A stretch of DNA of 5,644 nucleotides from Actinomycetota bacterium (lineage in GTDB: Bacteria > Actinomycetota > Actinomycetes > Nanopelagicales > Nanopelagicaceae). A program made the translations under genes and the position numbers. Below the pieces are notes generated by a model, which saw nothing but the letters and a program-made list of their open reading frames with translations, was not told the origin of the DNA and ran no database searches. The DNA lies in the NCBI GenBank assembly GCA_947496345.1, contig CANMCL010000065.1, positions 1 through 5,644 of the forward strand, given 5' to 3'. This document shows positions 1 to 5,644 of this stretch, in pieces (position 1 is the stretch's first letter; each line of letters begins with the position of its first letter).

Positions 1-146
1 AAAGACATCATCATCATATTGAGAAGACTCTTTACGCGAACCATTCCACCGTAGAAGAGCGCCAAGCCAGGAATCATTAGGGTTACCAGGCCGGTGCTTA
101 TCAGCATCCACGCGGTGTCACCTGTGTTTAGAACAACTTCTTCCAT
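1..146 (-). CDS. amt: Ammonium transporter Amt, N-terminal fragment (gene continues past the window edge)
   Basis: Amt proteins are trimeric inner-membrane channels that take up ammonium and are usually gated by the PII protein GlnK. Only the first 48 codons are present. Translation from the ATG at 146 gives an N-terminus with NTGDTAW (residues 7-13), then a hydrophobic first membrane helix at about residues 13-32, with PGLALFYGG (about 26-34) and MVR, ending in SLLNMMMMS. The TGDTAW and [12 protein letters not shown] motifs are hallmarks of the Amt/MEP/Rh family. There is no cleavable signal peptide before the first helix. The start is supported by a strong Shine-Dalgarno seven bases upstream. 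The gene follows ftsY, as in Streptomyces, where amtB, glnK and glnD lie downstream of ftsY. A 159 bp gap separates it from ftsY, and a GlnR-like repeat there suggests its own nitrogen-controlled promoter. The family call is secure; the rest of the protein is not visible. Confidence 0.93.
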   Translation of the reverse strand, partial: MEEVVLNTGDTAWMLISTGLVTLMIPGLALFYGGMVRVKSLLNMMMMS

Positions 147-153
147 GAATAAA

Positions 154-161
154 CCACCTTT
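154..161 (-). promoter_or_regulatory. Ribosome binding site of amt
   Basis: On the minus strand AAAGGTGG lies seven bases before the ATG at 146. It is close to the anti-Shine-Dalgarno complement (AAGGAGG) and is stronger than the sites in front of rnc and ftsY. It fixes the amt start, and the downstream protein begins exactly as expected for the family. Confidence 0.8.
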
Positions 162-177
162 GTATTGTCAGTGTTGT

Positions 178-191
178 CGAGAAATCTCTCG
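178..191. repeat. Small perfect inverted repeat in the amt leader (possible stem-loop)
   Basis: The arms CGAGA (178-182) and TCTCG (187-191) are perfect complements around a four-base loop. In an amt transcript this would be a short hairpin ending 16 bases before the Shine-Dalgarno. No T-run follows in the direction of transcription, so it does not look like a terminator. A five-pair stem can arise by chance, so any function is inference. Confidence 0.3.
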
Positions 192-198
192 CCTTTGA

Positions 199-219
199 GA
201 TGGGGTAAAGATGCCCATC
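199..219. repeat. Inverted repeat in the amt upstream region (possible stem-loop)
   Basis: The arms GATGGG (199-204) and CCCATC (214-219) are perfect six-base complements separated by nine bases. It lies between the GlnR-like repeat and the amt start and could form a hairpin in the leader RNA or be an operator-like palindrome. No T-run follows in the direction of transcription, so intrinsic termination is unlikely. Confidence 0.3.
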
Positions 220-276
220 GCGAGTTACGTTGGCTCGTTTTAAAGGTTAAGACGCGGTCACAAAAGAGCGTCCTGT

Positions 277-292
277 GTTACAAGTTTGTTAC
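277..292 (-). promoter_or_regulatory. Probable GlnR box upstream of amt
   Basis: On the minus strand the site reads GTAAC, six bases, GTAAC, which is a direct repeat with an 11 bp period (one helical turn). The repeat unit extends to TGTTACA on the plus strand at 276-282 and 287-293. The known actinobacterial GlnR consensus is gTnAC-n6-GaAAC, so the first half-site matches fully and the second differs at one position. GlnR is the OmpR-type global nitrogen regulator, and amtB is a standard target. The site starts 13 bases past the ftsY stop and lies about 130 bp before the amt ATG. A weaker pair, GTGAC-n6-TTAAC, follows at about 247-262 on the minus strand. No convincing -35/-10 pair is visible; TTTAAA at about 239-244 is only a weak -10 candidate. 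The match is directly seen; binding is inferred. Confidence 0.6.
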
Positions 293-305
293 AGGCCTGC
301 CGAAG

Positions 306-1145
306 TTAATCGTTTATCAAGCCAGATAAGTACTGGTTAGGGTCAAATGGTGCAAAATCACTCTCGCCTTCACCTGTCCCAACAAACTTAATTGGTATAT
401 CTAGCGCGCTCTCGATCGCTAAGGCCACCCCGCCGCGGGCGCTGCCATCTAATTTCGTGAGAATCAAACCAGTTACATCCACCGCTTCAGTAAAGATCTT
501 TGCTTGCGCAATTCCGTTCTGACCGGTTGTCGCATCTATAACTAAAAGAACTTCACTAACTGGCAAAGTCTTTTCTACTACTCGTCTAATCTTTCCAAGT
601 TCGGCCATTAAATCGTTCTTATTGTGAAGACGTCCAGCGGTATCGATAATTAAGAATTTAACTTGTGAAACGCTCGCTGCCGATGCAGCATCGAAGGCAA
701 CTGCGGCTGGTTCCGCCCCCTCTTTACCGGAGATCACCTGAACACCGATACGTTCGCCCCAGGTTTGCAATTGATCGACCGCTGCGGCGCGAAATGTATC
801 TACCGCGGCGAGCATCACAGAAGCGCCAGATTGCTTTAGAAATTTAGCTAACTTAGCGACCGAAGTAGTCTTTCCGGTTCCGTTAACTCCGACAACGAGA
901 ATTACTCCAACCGAATTTTCACCCGATAGAACGCGAGGCTCCGTAGAAAGATGTGAATTAAGAATTTCTTTGAGCGAAGAAAGCGCATCATCACCTTTTA
1001 AACTTTGTGCGCTCTTTAAAATCTCAGCAGTTAACTTTGGTCCTAAATCTGCGGCTAGTAGTTCTTCTTCAAGCACTTTCCAATCCAGCGGATCGGCAGT
1101 TGATTGGCCCTTTAACTTGGCAACGAACTTGCTAAAAATTCCCAT
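306..1145 (-). CDS. ftsY: Signal recognition particle receptor FtsY (compact form)
   Basis: FtsY is the SRP GTPase that docks ribosome-SRP complexes at the membrane and forms a GTP-dependent heterodimer with Ffh, releasing nascent membrane proteins to the translocon. The 279-residue protein has an N domain at about 18-70 and a G domain at about 80-279. All SRP GTPase motifs are present: GVNGTGKTT (86-94), DTFRAAA (116-122), DTAGR (168-172), DATTGQN (204-210), TKLDGSARGG (230-239) and GTGE (256-259). The first 13 residues, MGIFSKFVAKLKG, look like the short amphipathic membrane-targeting helix seen in minimal FtsY proteins. There is no acidic A domain and no transmembrane helix, unlike E. coli FtsY and, as I recall, some larger actinobacterial ones. 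The ATG lies 14 bp after the smc stop, with only a weak TTGG Shine-Dalgarno, so translation is probably coupled to smc. The gene ends with TAA just before the amt control region. Confidence 0.97.
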   Translation of the reverse strand: MGIFSKFVAKLKGQSTADPLDWKVLEEELLAADLGPKLTAEILKSAQSLKGDDALSSLKEILNSHLSTEPRVLSGENSVGVILVVGVNGTGKTTSVAKLAKFLKQSGASVMLAAVDTFRAAAVDQLQTWGERIGVQVISGKEGAEPAAVAFDAASAASVSQVKFLIIDTAGRLHNKNDLMAELGKIRRVVEKTLPVSEVLLVIDATTGQNGIAQAKIFTEAVDVTGLILTKLDGSARGGVALAIESALDIPIKFVGTGEGESDFAPFDPNQYLSGLIND

Positions 1146-1159
1146 TTAAAACCAATTAG

Positions 1160-4100
1160 CTAAGCAGATTCAGAATCGCGCAAGCGCTGTGAAATAACTT
1201 CCGTAACGCCATCACCGCGCATGGTTACGCCATAGAGCGCATCGGCGATCTCCATAGTGCGTTTCTGGTGAGTAATGATGATCAACTGTGAACTTGCACG
1301 GAGCTCTTCCAGAATCACCAGCAAACGACCTAGGTTCACATCATCCAACGCCGCTTCAACTTCATCTAGTACGTAGAAAGGACTTGGGCGAGCTTTAAAT
1401 ATTGCAATCAACATCGCGACAGCGGTGAGTGATTTTTCGCCACCTGAAAGCAGTGAGAGTCGTTTAATTCGCTTTCCAGGTGGACGCGCTTCCACATCAA
1501 CGCCAGTATTTAACAAGTCATCTGGGTTAGTGAGAATCAATCGACCGTCTCCGCCTGGGAATAGTCGCGCGAAGATATCTTCAAAATGCTTTGCTGTTTC
1601 TTCAAAAGCTTCCATGAAGATGCTTTGTACTCGGTCATCAACTTCCTTGATGATATCGAGTAGATCTTTCTTGGTGCGTTTCAAATCTTCTAGCTGTTCA
1701 GCAAGGAACTTCAAGCGCTCTTCCAGCGCGTTGTACTCCTCAAGAGCCAAAGGATTGATCTTTCCAAGAAGGGTTAAAGATCTTTCCGTAGCAGCCAAGC
1801 GCTTCTCTTGTTGGTCGCGGCGATATGGAATTAACTCGGTGGCAACAATTTCACCCTCATCGGTCTCGATAAATGTTGGAACATCATTATGCGGACCATA
1901 TTCATTTACCAATGTTGTCGTATCAACACCCAGCTCTTCCACGCACTTAGTTTCTAGCGCTTCTATTCGCATGCGTTGTTCTGCTCTGGCAATCTCATCT
2001 TTATGTACGGAGGAAGTAAGTTGTTCTAGTTCAGTTGCAAGTTCACGACTGCGTGCGCGCACAGTGAGTGTTTCACCTTCACGGTCAGAACGCGATCCTT
2101 CTAGCCTTGCGCGCTCGGTTGCAGCTTTAGCGATTGAGCGTTCAATATGGATTAGCGCTTCATATGCAGCTTCGGCGATCGCAGATGAAATAAGCGCACC
2201 GCGTGCGCGTGCCCCGCGTCGAGATACAGCTCGGGCAGATGCTTCGCGTTCCGCGCTTGCAGAATCTTCCAACGCTTTCGCACGGGCAGAAATGGAATCG
2301 ACTCGCTCTTCACTAGTGCGTACTGCCAGTCGCGCTTCGACTTCTGCTGTTCTTGCAAGAGAGACTTGGTTGCGAAGCGTTTCGGCGGCGCTGTGATCCG
2401 GCTCTGCGGTTTCGCCACGTTGCTGTAATTGTGCAGATGCAATGGAGAGTTCATTCTCGTCTCGACCTTTAGCTGCGCTGGCTTCAGCGATAGCCGAATT
2501 GAGTCGTTCTACTTCGGCGCTAGCAGACTTCATGTTCTGTCCAGAGACGGCAAGTTGTTCAGTTAGCGCAGCAATACGTGCATCTGACTCGTTTAACTTT
2601 GAAAGGGCGATGTCAAAGGCGCTTTGCTTGGAATCTACTTCACTTTGTGCGGTGACGATCTCAAATTTAAGGCGATCACAATTGTGGGTAATAACTTCTA
2701 GCTTCTTACTTAATTCTAGTACGAGTGCATTTATCTCAATCAAAGATGTGGAGGATGCGGAACCGCCACGTGCACGCTTTGCGGTAATGACATCACCGTC
2801 ACGGGTAACAACAGTTAAACTCGGGTTAGAGCGCAAAATGCTTTCAGCATCGCGTGCGCTGTTAACTACAACTGTGGAAGCGAGCAGTGAAGCCAACAGG
2901 TCGCCAATTTCGGATGAGCGCACATAGTTTGTAAGTGGTGTAAGTCCGGCTGGAATGCTTGCTGAATTATGCGATCCTGGTTCGTAAACCAAGACATCGG
3001 CCTGTCCTAAGTTCTCGTTTCGTAGCGTTGTAAGCGCGCTCACCGCGGAATTCAAATCCCGGACAACAATCGCATCGGAGAGAGTTCCAAGCGCAGCAGC
3101 AGTTGCTGCTTCCCATCCGTTATCGATACTAATAAGCGAAGCCACGCTGCCTAGAAGAGTAAGTCCGCGGGAATCACGGATTAGGGCCGCTCCCCCATCG
3201 CGAGATTGCGATGTTAATTGCATCGCCTCCAGTTTTGATTCAATAGCATTTCGTTCACGATCGGCAGCGCGTTCTGCATCAATCAAACTTGCTAAATCAA
3301 CTTTTGCTTTATCAAGACCGTTCTTTGCGATATCAAATTCAGAATCTAATCCAAGTTCTCCGGCATCTGCACCGGCGATATCCATCTCATAAGTTGAATA
3401 CTCACGTTGCGCATTTTCAGCTCGGGATTGTGCTTCATCGCGCGCCTTAACTAAACGTGCGATTTCTTCAGCAATAGCATCTAGTCGCGCTGCTAAAGAT
3501 TTAATATGGCCCTCTTGACGGGCGGTTCCTTCGCGTTGGTCGGCGATCGCGCGCATTGCTGCAGCGATTCTATCTTCCTCTGCTTTTAAACGAGCTTCTG
3601 CAGTTGCCAACTCTTGAGTTGTAGCCGCCAAAGAATTTCTAGAACTTTCTACCCCTGCGCGAAGTTGCGCTTCCTCAAGTCGTAACGCTGCTGCTTCTTG
3701 GTCAAGTGCTTCTGGATCACGGCCTGCGTTACGTGCTTCTTCAGCTTCTTCGGCCAAGAATCGAGAGCGTTCTTGAGCAAGAGATTGAGTTCCGCGGAAT
3801 TTTTCGCGAAGTGCGCTCAACGAGTAAAAGTTTTCTTGCGCCGCAATTAATAGCGGGCTTTCAAATGCAGCTTGTGCATCAAGGGCTTCTTCACGTAAGC
3901 GAACGTTTTCATTTTCTGCTTCAACAAGTGAGCGACGTTCGCGTAGCGCGGTTTCATCGGCGACTTCAGCATCTAAAGTTTTGGAAAGGGAAATATAATC
4001 ATCGGCCAGCAAGCGTAACTTTGCATCACGCAAATCCGCCTGGATCGTCGCAGCTTTCTTTGCAACTTCGGCTTGTTTACCCAGTGGGCGAAGTTGGCGG

Positions 4101-4696
4101 CGTAGTTCCACCGTTAAATCTTGTACGCGCGCTAAATTAGCTTGCATTGAATCTAATTTACGTAACGCCTTCTCTTTACGTTTGCGGTGCTTTAAAACAC
4201 CGGCGGCTTCTTCAATGAATCCACGACGTTCTTCAGGTGTGGCCATCAAGATCGCATCTAATTGACCTTGGCCAACAATTACGTGCATTTCACGCCCAAT
4301 ACCCGAATCGCTTAACAACTCTTGGATATCTAACAAACGCGATGCTTCACCATTTATTTGATACTCGCTCTGTCCATTGCGGAAGAGGATGCGAGAAATG
4401 GTTACTTCTGTGTAATCAATGGGTAGCGCACCATCTGTGTTATCAATTGTTAGCGAAACTTCAGCGCGACCGAGCGGTGCTCTTCCACTGGTTCCGGCGA
4501 AGATGACATCTTCCATCTTTCCGCCACGCAATGACTTTGCGCCCTGCTCGCCCATAACCCAAGTGAGCGCATCGACAACATTTGATTTACCTGAACCATT
4601 AGGGCCGACTACGCAAGTGATCCCGGGTTCTAGGCGGAGCGTGGTCGCCGAAGCAAAGGACTTGAAGCCCTTTAGCGTCATGCTCTTTAAATACAC
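1160..4696 (-). CDS. smc: Chromosome segregation/condensation ATPase SMC
   Basis: SMC homodimerises through its hinge and, with ScpA and ScpB, forms a ring that extrudes DNA loops and helps sister origins separate. The 1178-residue length is usual for bacterial SMC. Domains in order: N-terminal head with Walker A GPNGSGKSN (31-39), arginine R57 in SLRGGK, and a Q-loop region GQGQLD (142-147); first coiled-coil arm (about 170-500), rich in A, E, R and L; hinge (about 511-650), from GLTLLGSVASLI to the glycines at 644-645; return coiled coil (about 655-975); the conserved GKINPLALEEY (about 978-988); and the C-terminal head with signature LSGGEKS (1083-1089), Walker B FYVLDE with catalytic E1112, D-loop ALDD (1116-1119) and H-loop H1143. 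Nothing is missing. The start is a GTG giving MYLKSMTLKGFKSFA, the standard family N-terminus, with GGTAGG eight bases upstream. It follows rnc by 54 bp with no mutM between. Confidence 0.98.
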   Translation of the reverse strand: MYLKSMTLKGFKSFASATTLRLEPGITCVVGPNGSGKSNVVDALTWVMGEQGAKSLRGGKMEDVIFAGTSGRAPLGRAEVSLTIDNTDGALPIDYTEVTISRILFRNGQSEYQINGEASRLLDIQELLSDSGIGREMHVIVGQGQLDAILMATPEERRGFIEEAAGVLKHRKRKEKALRKLDSMQANLARVQDLTVELRRQLRPLGKQAEVAKKAATIQADLRDAKLRLLADDYISLSKTLDAEVADETALRERRSLVEAENENVRLREEALDAQAAFESPLLIAAQENFYSLSALREKFRGTQSLAQERSRFLAEEAEEARNAGRDPEALDQEAAALRLEEAQLRAGVESSRNSLAATTQELATAEARLKAEEDRIAAAMRAIADQREGTARQEGHIKSLAARLDAIAEEIARLVKARDEAQSRAENAQREYSTYEMDIAGADAGELGLDSEFDIAKNGLDKAKVDLASLIDAERAADRERNAIESKLEAMQLTSQSRDGGAALIRDSRGLTLLGSVASLISIDNGWEAATAAALGTLSDAIVVRDLNSAVSALTTLRNENLGQADVLVYEPGSHNSASIPAGLTPLTNYVRSSEIGDLLASLLASTVVVNSARDAESILRSNPSLTVVTRDGDVITAKRARGGSASSTSLIEINALVLELSKKLEVITHNCDRLKFEIVTAQSEVDSKQSAFDIALSKLNESDARIAALTEQLAVSGQNMKSASAEVERLNSAIAEASAAKGRDENELSIASAQLQQRGETAEPDHSAAETLRNQVSLARTAEVEARLAVRTSEERVDSISARAKALEDSASAEREASARAVSRRGARARGALISSAIAEAAYEALIHIERSIAKAATERARLEGSRSDREGETLTVRARSRELATELEQLTSSVHKDEIARAEQRMRIEALETKCVEELGVDTTTLVNEYGPHNDVPTFIETDEGEIVATELIPYRRDQQEKRLAATERSLTLLGKINPLALEEYNALEERLKFLAEQLEDLKRTKKDLLDIIKEVDDRVQSIFMEAFEETAKHFEDIFARLFPGGDGRLILTNPDDLLNTGVDVEARPPGKRIKRLSLLSGGEKSLTAVAMLIAIFKARPSPFYVLDEVEAALDDVNLGRLLVILEELRASSQLIIITHQKRTMEIADALYGVTMRGDGVTEVISQRLRDSESA

Positions 4697-4700
4697 GGCG

Positions 4701-4715
4701 TAAACCTACCGTTTA
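4701..4715 (-). promoter_or_regulatory. smc ribosome binding site lying mostly in the loop of a small inverted repeat
   Basis: On the minus strand GGTAGG (4710-4705) lies eight bases before the smc GTG and is the likely Shine-Dalgarno. It is flanked by TAAAC and GTTTA, perfect five-base arms around the loop GGTAG, so five of its six bases would sit in the loop of a weak AT-rich hairpin. The RBS role decides the GTG start; a role for the hairpin is speculative because the stem has only one G-C pair. Confidence 0.5.
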
Positions 4716-4750
4716 GGTGGCGTGTTTATATACGTGACGCGAGTGAAGTA

Positions 4751-5440
4751 CTACTTGAGGGTTGCGAGAATTTCGTATGCCGAACGAGCAGCAGATTGTT
4801 CGGCTTCGCGTTTGCTCTTTCCAATTCCTTCTGCGATTGCCTCACCAGAAACCATTGCTAAAGCTGTAAAACTCTTATCGTGATCTGGTCCAGTTTCGGT
4901 TACTTGATATTCCAAAGTTCCTTTACCAAGGGATGAAACCAATTCTTGCAGCGCGGTCTTTCCGTCGAGCCCTGCGCCCTTCGCCATTGCGTTTTCTAAG
5001 GTCTCATTAATTAAAGAGCGAACTACTTCTGTAGTGCTTGCAAATCCGAGTTCTAAATAGATAGCACCAATCAGCGCTTCTAGGGCATCTGCAAGGAGTG
5101 AATTTTTATCACGCCCGCCGGTTACTTCTTCGCCTTTGCCAAGACGTATGTATTTACCAAGATCTAAAGTGCGCGCAATGTCAGCGAGCGCACGCATATT
5201 TACAATGCCAGAACGAAGTGGTGATAGACGAGATTCATCTAAATCGGGGTAACGTAAATAAAGTTCTTCTGTAACAATCAAACCTAAGACCGAATCACCT
5301 AGAAATTCCAGGCGTTCGTTGGTCTCTTTGGCACCACTTTCATAAGCAAAAGAGCGATGCGTAAAAGCTAACTCGAGCAATTCAGGAGAAATTGAAATCC
5401 CTAATTGCGAAGTTAAAGGTGAGTACAGATCAGACCTCAA
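4751..5440 (-). CDS. rnc: Ribonuclease III
   Basis: RNase III cleaves double-stranded RNA, mainly the stems of the 30S rRNA precursor, and also processes some mRNAs and sense-antisense duplexes. It acts as a cytoplasmic homodimer. The 229-residue protein has the endonuclease domain at about 1-150, with the signature NERLEFLGDS (41-50). The Mg-binding residues are E42, E45, D49, D118 and E121, the last two in ADALEALIGA. A double-stranded RNA-binding domain spans about 160-228, with KTALQE, GPDHDKSF and the C-terminal GKSKREAEQSAA helix. Length is normal. The proposed start is a TTG inside the end of rpmF (11 bp overlap). The only nearby upstream AGG is three bases away, which is close. A CTG at 5428, four codons in, has GAGG six bases upstream and is an alternative. 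Both starts precede the conserved LxxxLGxxxxxxELLxxAFTHRS region. Overlap with rpmF implies co-transcription and probably translational coupling. Confidence 0.96.
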   Translation of the reverse strand: MRSDLYSPLTSQLGISISPELLELAFTHRSFAYESGAKETNERLEFLGDSVLGLIVTEELYLRYPDLDESRLSPLRSGIVNMRALADIARTLDLGKYIRLGKGEEVTGGRDKNSLLADALEALIGAIYLELGFASTTEVVRSLINETLENAMAKGAGLDGKTALQELVSSLGKGTLEYQVTETGPDHDKSFTALAMVSGEAIAEGIGKSKREAEQSAARSAYEILATLK

Positions 5441-5603
5441 GAACCTGACGGCGGTTATATGTTCCGCATGTTGGGCAAGCTGTATGGGTCAACTTTGGTT
5501 GTTGGCATTGTGGGCAAGCTGCAAGTGATGCCGCAGTTGTCTTCCACATAGCGCGACGTGAGCGTGTCTTCGAACGAGACATCTTTCGCTTTGGTACTGG
5601 CAC
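5430..5603 (-). CDS. rpmF: 50S ribosomal protein L32 (zinc-binding, four-cysteine form)
   Basis: L32 is a small zinc-ribbon protein of the large ribosomal subunit. Starting at the GTG at 5603 gives 57 residues beginning MPVPKRKMSRSKTR, which matches the usual L32 N-terminus (M-x-VPKRKxSRSxxR). An upstream in-frame TTG at 5624 would add seven residues not seen in the family. The GTG is preceded by AAGGA at a spacing of eight, so I chose it. Two CxxC pairs (C30/C33 and C43/C46) form the zinc site, making this the C+ type rather than the zinc-free paralogue used under zinc starvation. The basic N-terminal half is the rRNA-binding extension. The TGA stop at 5430-5432 lies inside the start of rnc. 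In many bacteria rpmF follows a DUF177/YceD gene, which would lie just outside the window. Confidence 0.95.
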   Translation of the reverse strand: MPVPKRKMSRSKTRSRRAMWKTTAASLAACPQCQQPKLTHTACPTCGTYNRRQVLEV

Positions 5604-5611
5604 GGTAATCG

Positions 5612-5616
5612 TCCTT
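5612..5616 (-). promoter_or_regulatory. Ribosome binding site that sets the rpmF start
   Basis: AAGGA on the minus strand lies eight bases before the GTG at 5603. It falls downstream of the alternative TTG at 5624, so it cannot serve that codon and favours the shorter, family-length L32. No promoter is recognisable in the 41 bases between the window edge and rpmF. Confidence 0.7.
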
Positions 5617-5644
5617 AATCTCAACTTACCTCGGGCAGAGCGTG

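Noticed and set aside
272..295. CCTGT/ACAGG inverted repeat after the ftsY stop as an intrinsic terminator
   Set aside because: The stem is only five pairs around a 14-base loop, and a TTTT run appears only after seven further bases. It coincides with the GlnR-like direct repeat, which explains the structure better.
1425..2396. Long plus-strand open frame of 323 codons opposite the C-terminal part of smc
   Set aside because: The translation is very rich in serine and arginine with no family motif, as expected from the complement of a biased coding gene. The minus-strand SMC frame is unambiguous across the same bases. Shorter plus-strand frames at 665-847, 2442-2927, 3706-4140, 4237-4506 and 4419-4703 were rejected for the same reason.
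2152..2454. 100-codon minus-strand frame inside smc in another frame
   Set aside because: It lies wholly within the SMC coiled coil, has no recognisable domain and no good ribosome binding site, so it is an out-of-frame shadow.
4697..4750. Separate smc promoter using TATATA at about 4727-4732
   Set aside because: The TATATA on the minus strand resembles a -10 element, but no acceptable -35 lies 16-18 bases upstream, and tight spacing with rnc makes co-transcription simpler.
5604..5644. C-terminal tail of a DUF177/YceD gene upstream of rpmF
   Set aside because: Gene order in other bacteria makes this likely, but two minus-strand frames end here (TGA at 5621-5623 and TAA at 5626-5628) and the few residues visible are not diagnostic in either.
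1..5644. Mobile element, CRISPR array, tRNA/rRNA gene or new multi-gene system
   Set aside because: All but about 270 bases are occupied by conserved housekeeping genes in a conserved order. No long repeats, transposase motifs or RNA gene structures were seen on either strand.

Overview
The window is one all-minus-strand block of bacterial housekeeping genes. In transcription order (high to low coordinates) it holds rpmF (ribosomal protein L32), rnc (RNase III), smc (chromosome condensation ATPase), ftsY (SRP receptor) and the first 48 codons of an amt ammonium transporter, cut by the window edge at position 1.

The order rpmF-rnc-(mutM)-smc-ftsY-amt is the classical actinobacterial arrangement; in Streptomyces, amtB, glnK, glnD and ffh follow ftsY. 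By eye the base composition is well below that of typical high-GC Actinobacteria. The gene spacing is tight (11 bp overlap, then 54 bp, then 14 bp), three genes in a row use non-ATG starts, FtsY is minimal, and mutM is missing between rnc and smc. This suggests a streamlined, moderate-GC actinobacterium, for example a freshwater acI/Nanopelagicales-like lineage. The phylum follows from gene order and protein sequence; the lineage is a guess.

Layout: 5604-5644 holds the rpmF ribosome binding site and the tail of whatever precedes it. 5430-5603 is rpmF, starting at an internal GTG. 4751-5440 is rnc, with a TTG start overlapping the end of rpmF. 4697-4750 is a short gap with the smc Shine-Dalgarno. 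1160-4696 is smc (GTG start), 306-1145 is ftsY, 147-305 is the only substantial non-coding stretch, and 1-146 is the start of amt. The gap 147-305 contains a direct repeat matching the actinobacterial GlnR box and two small inverted repeats, and is probably the nitrogen-responsive control region of amt.

rpmF, rnc, smc and ftsY look like one co-transcribed growth-linked unit: ribosome assembly, rRNA processing, chromosome organisation and co-translational membrane targeting. amt probably starts a separate nitrogen-controlled unit. I see no mobile element, CRISPR array, RNA gene or defence system, and nothing supporting an undescribed multi-gene system. The most interesting points are the GlnR-like site, the leader inverted repeats, the missing mutM and the start-codon arrangement.
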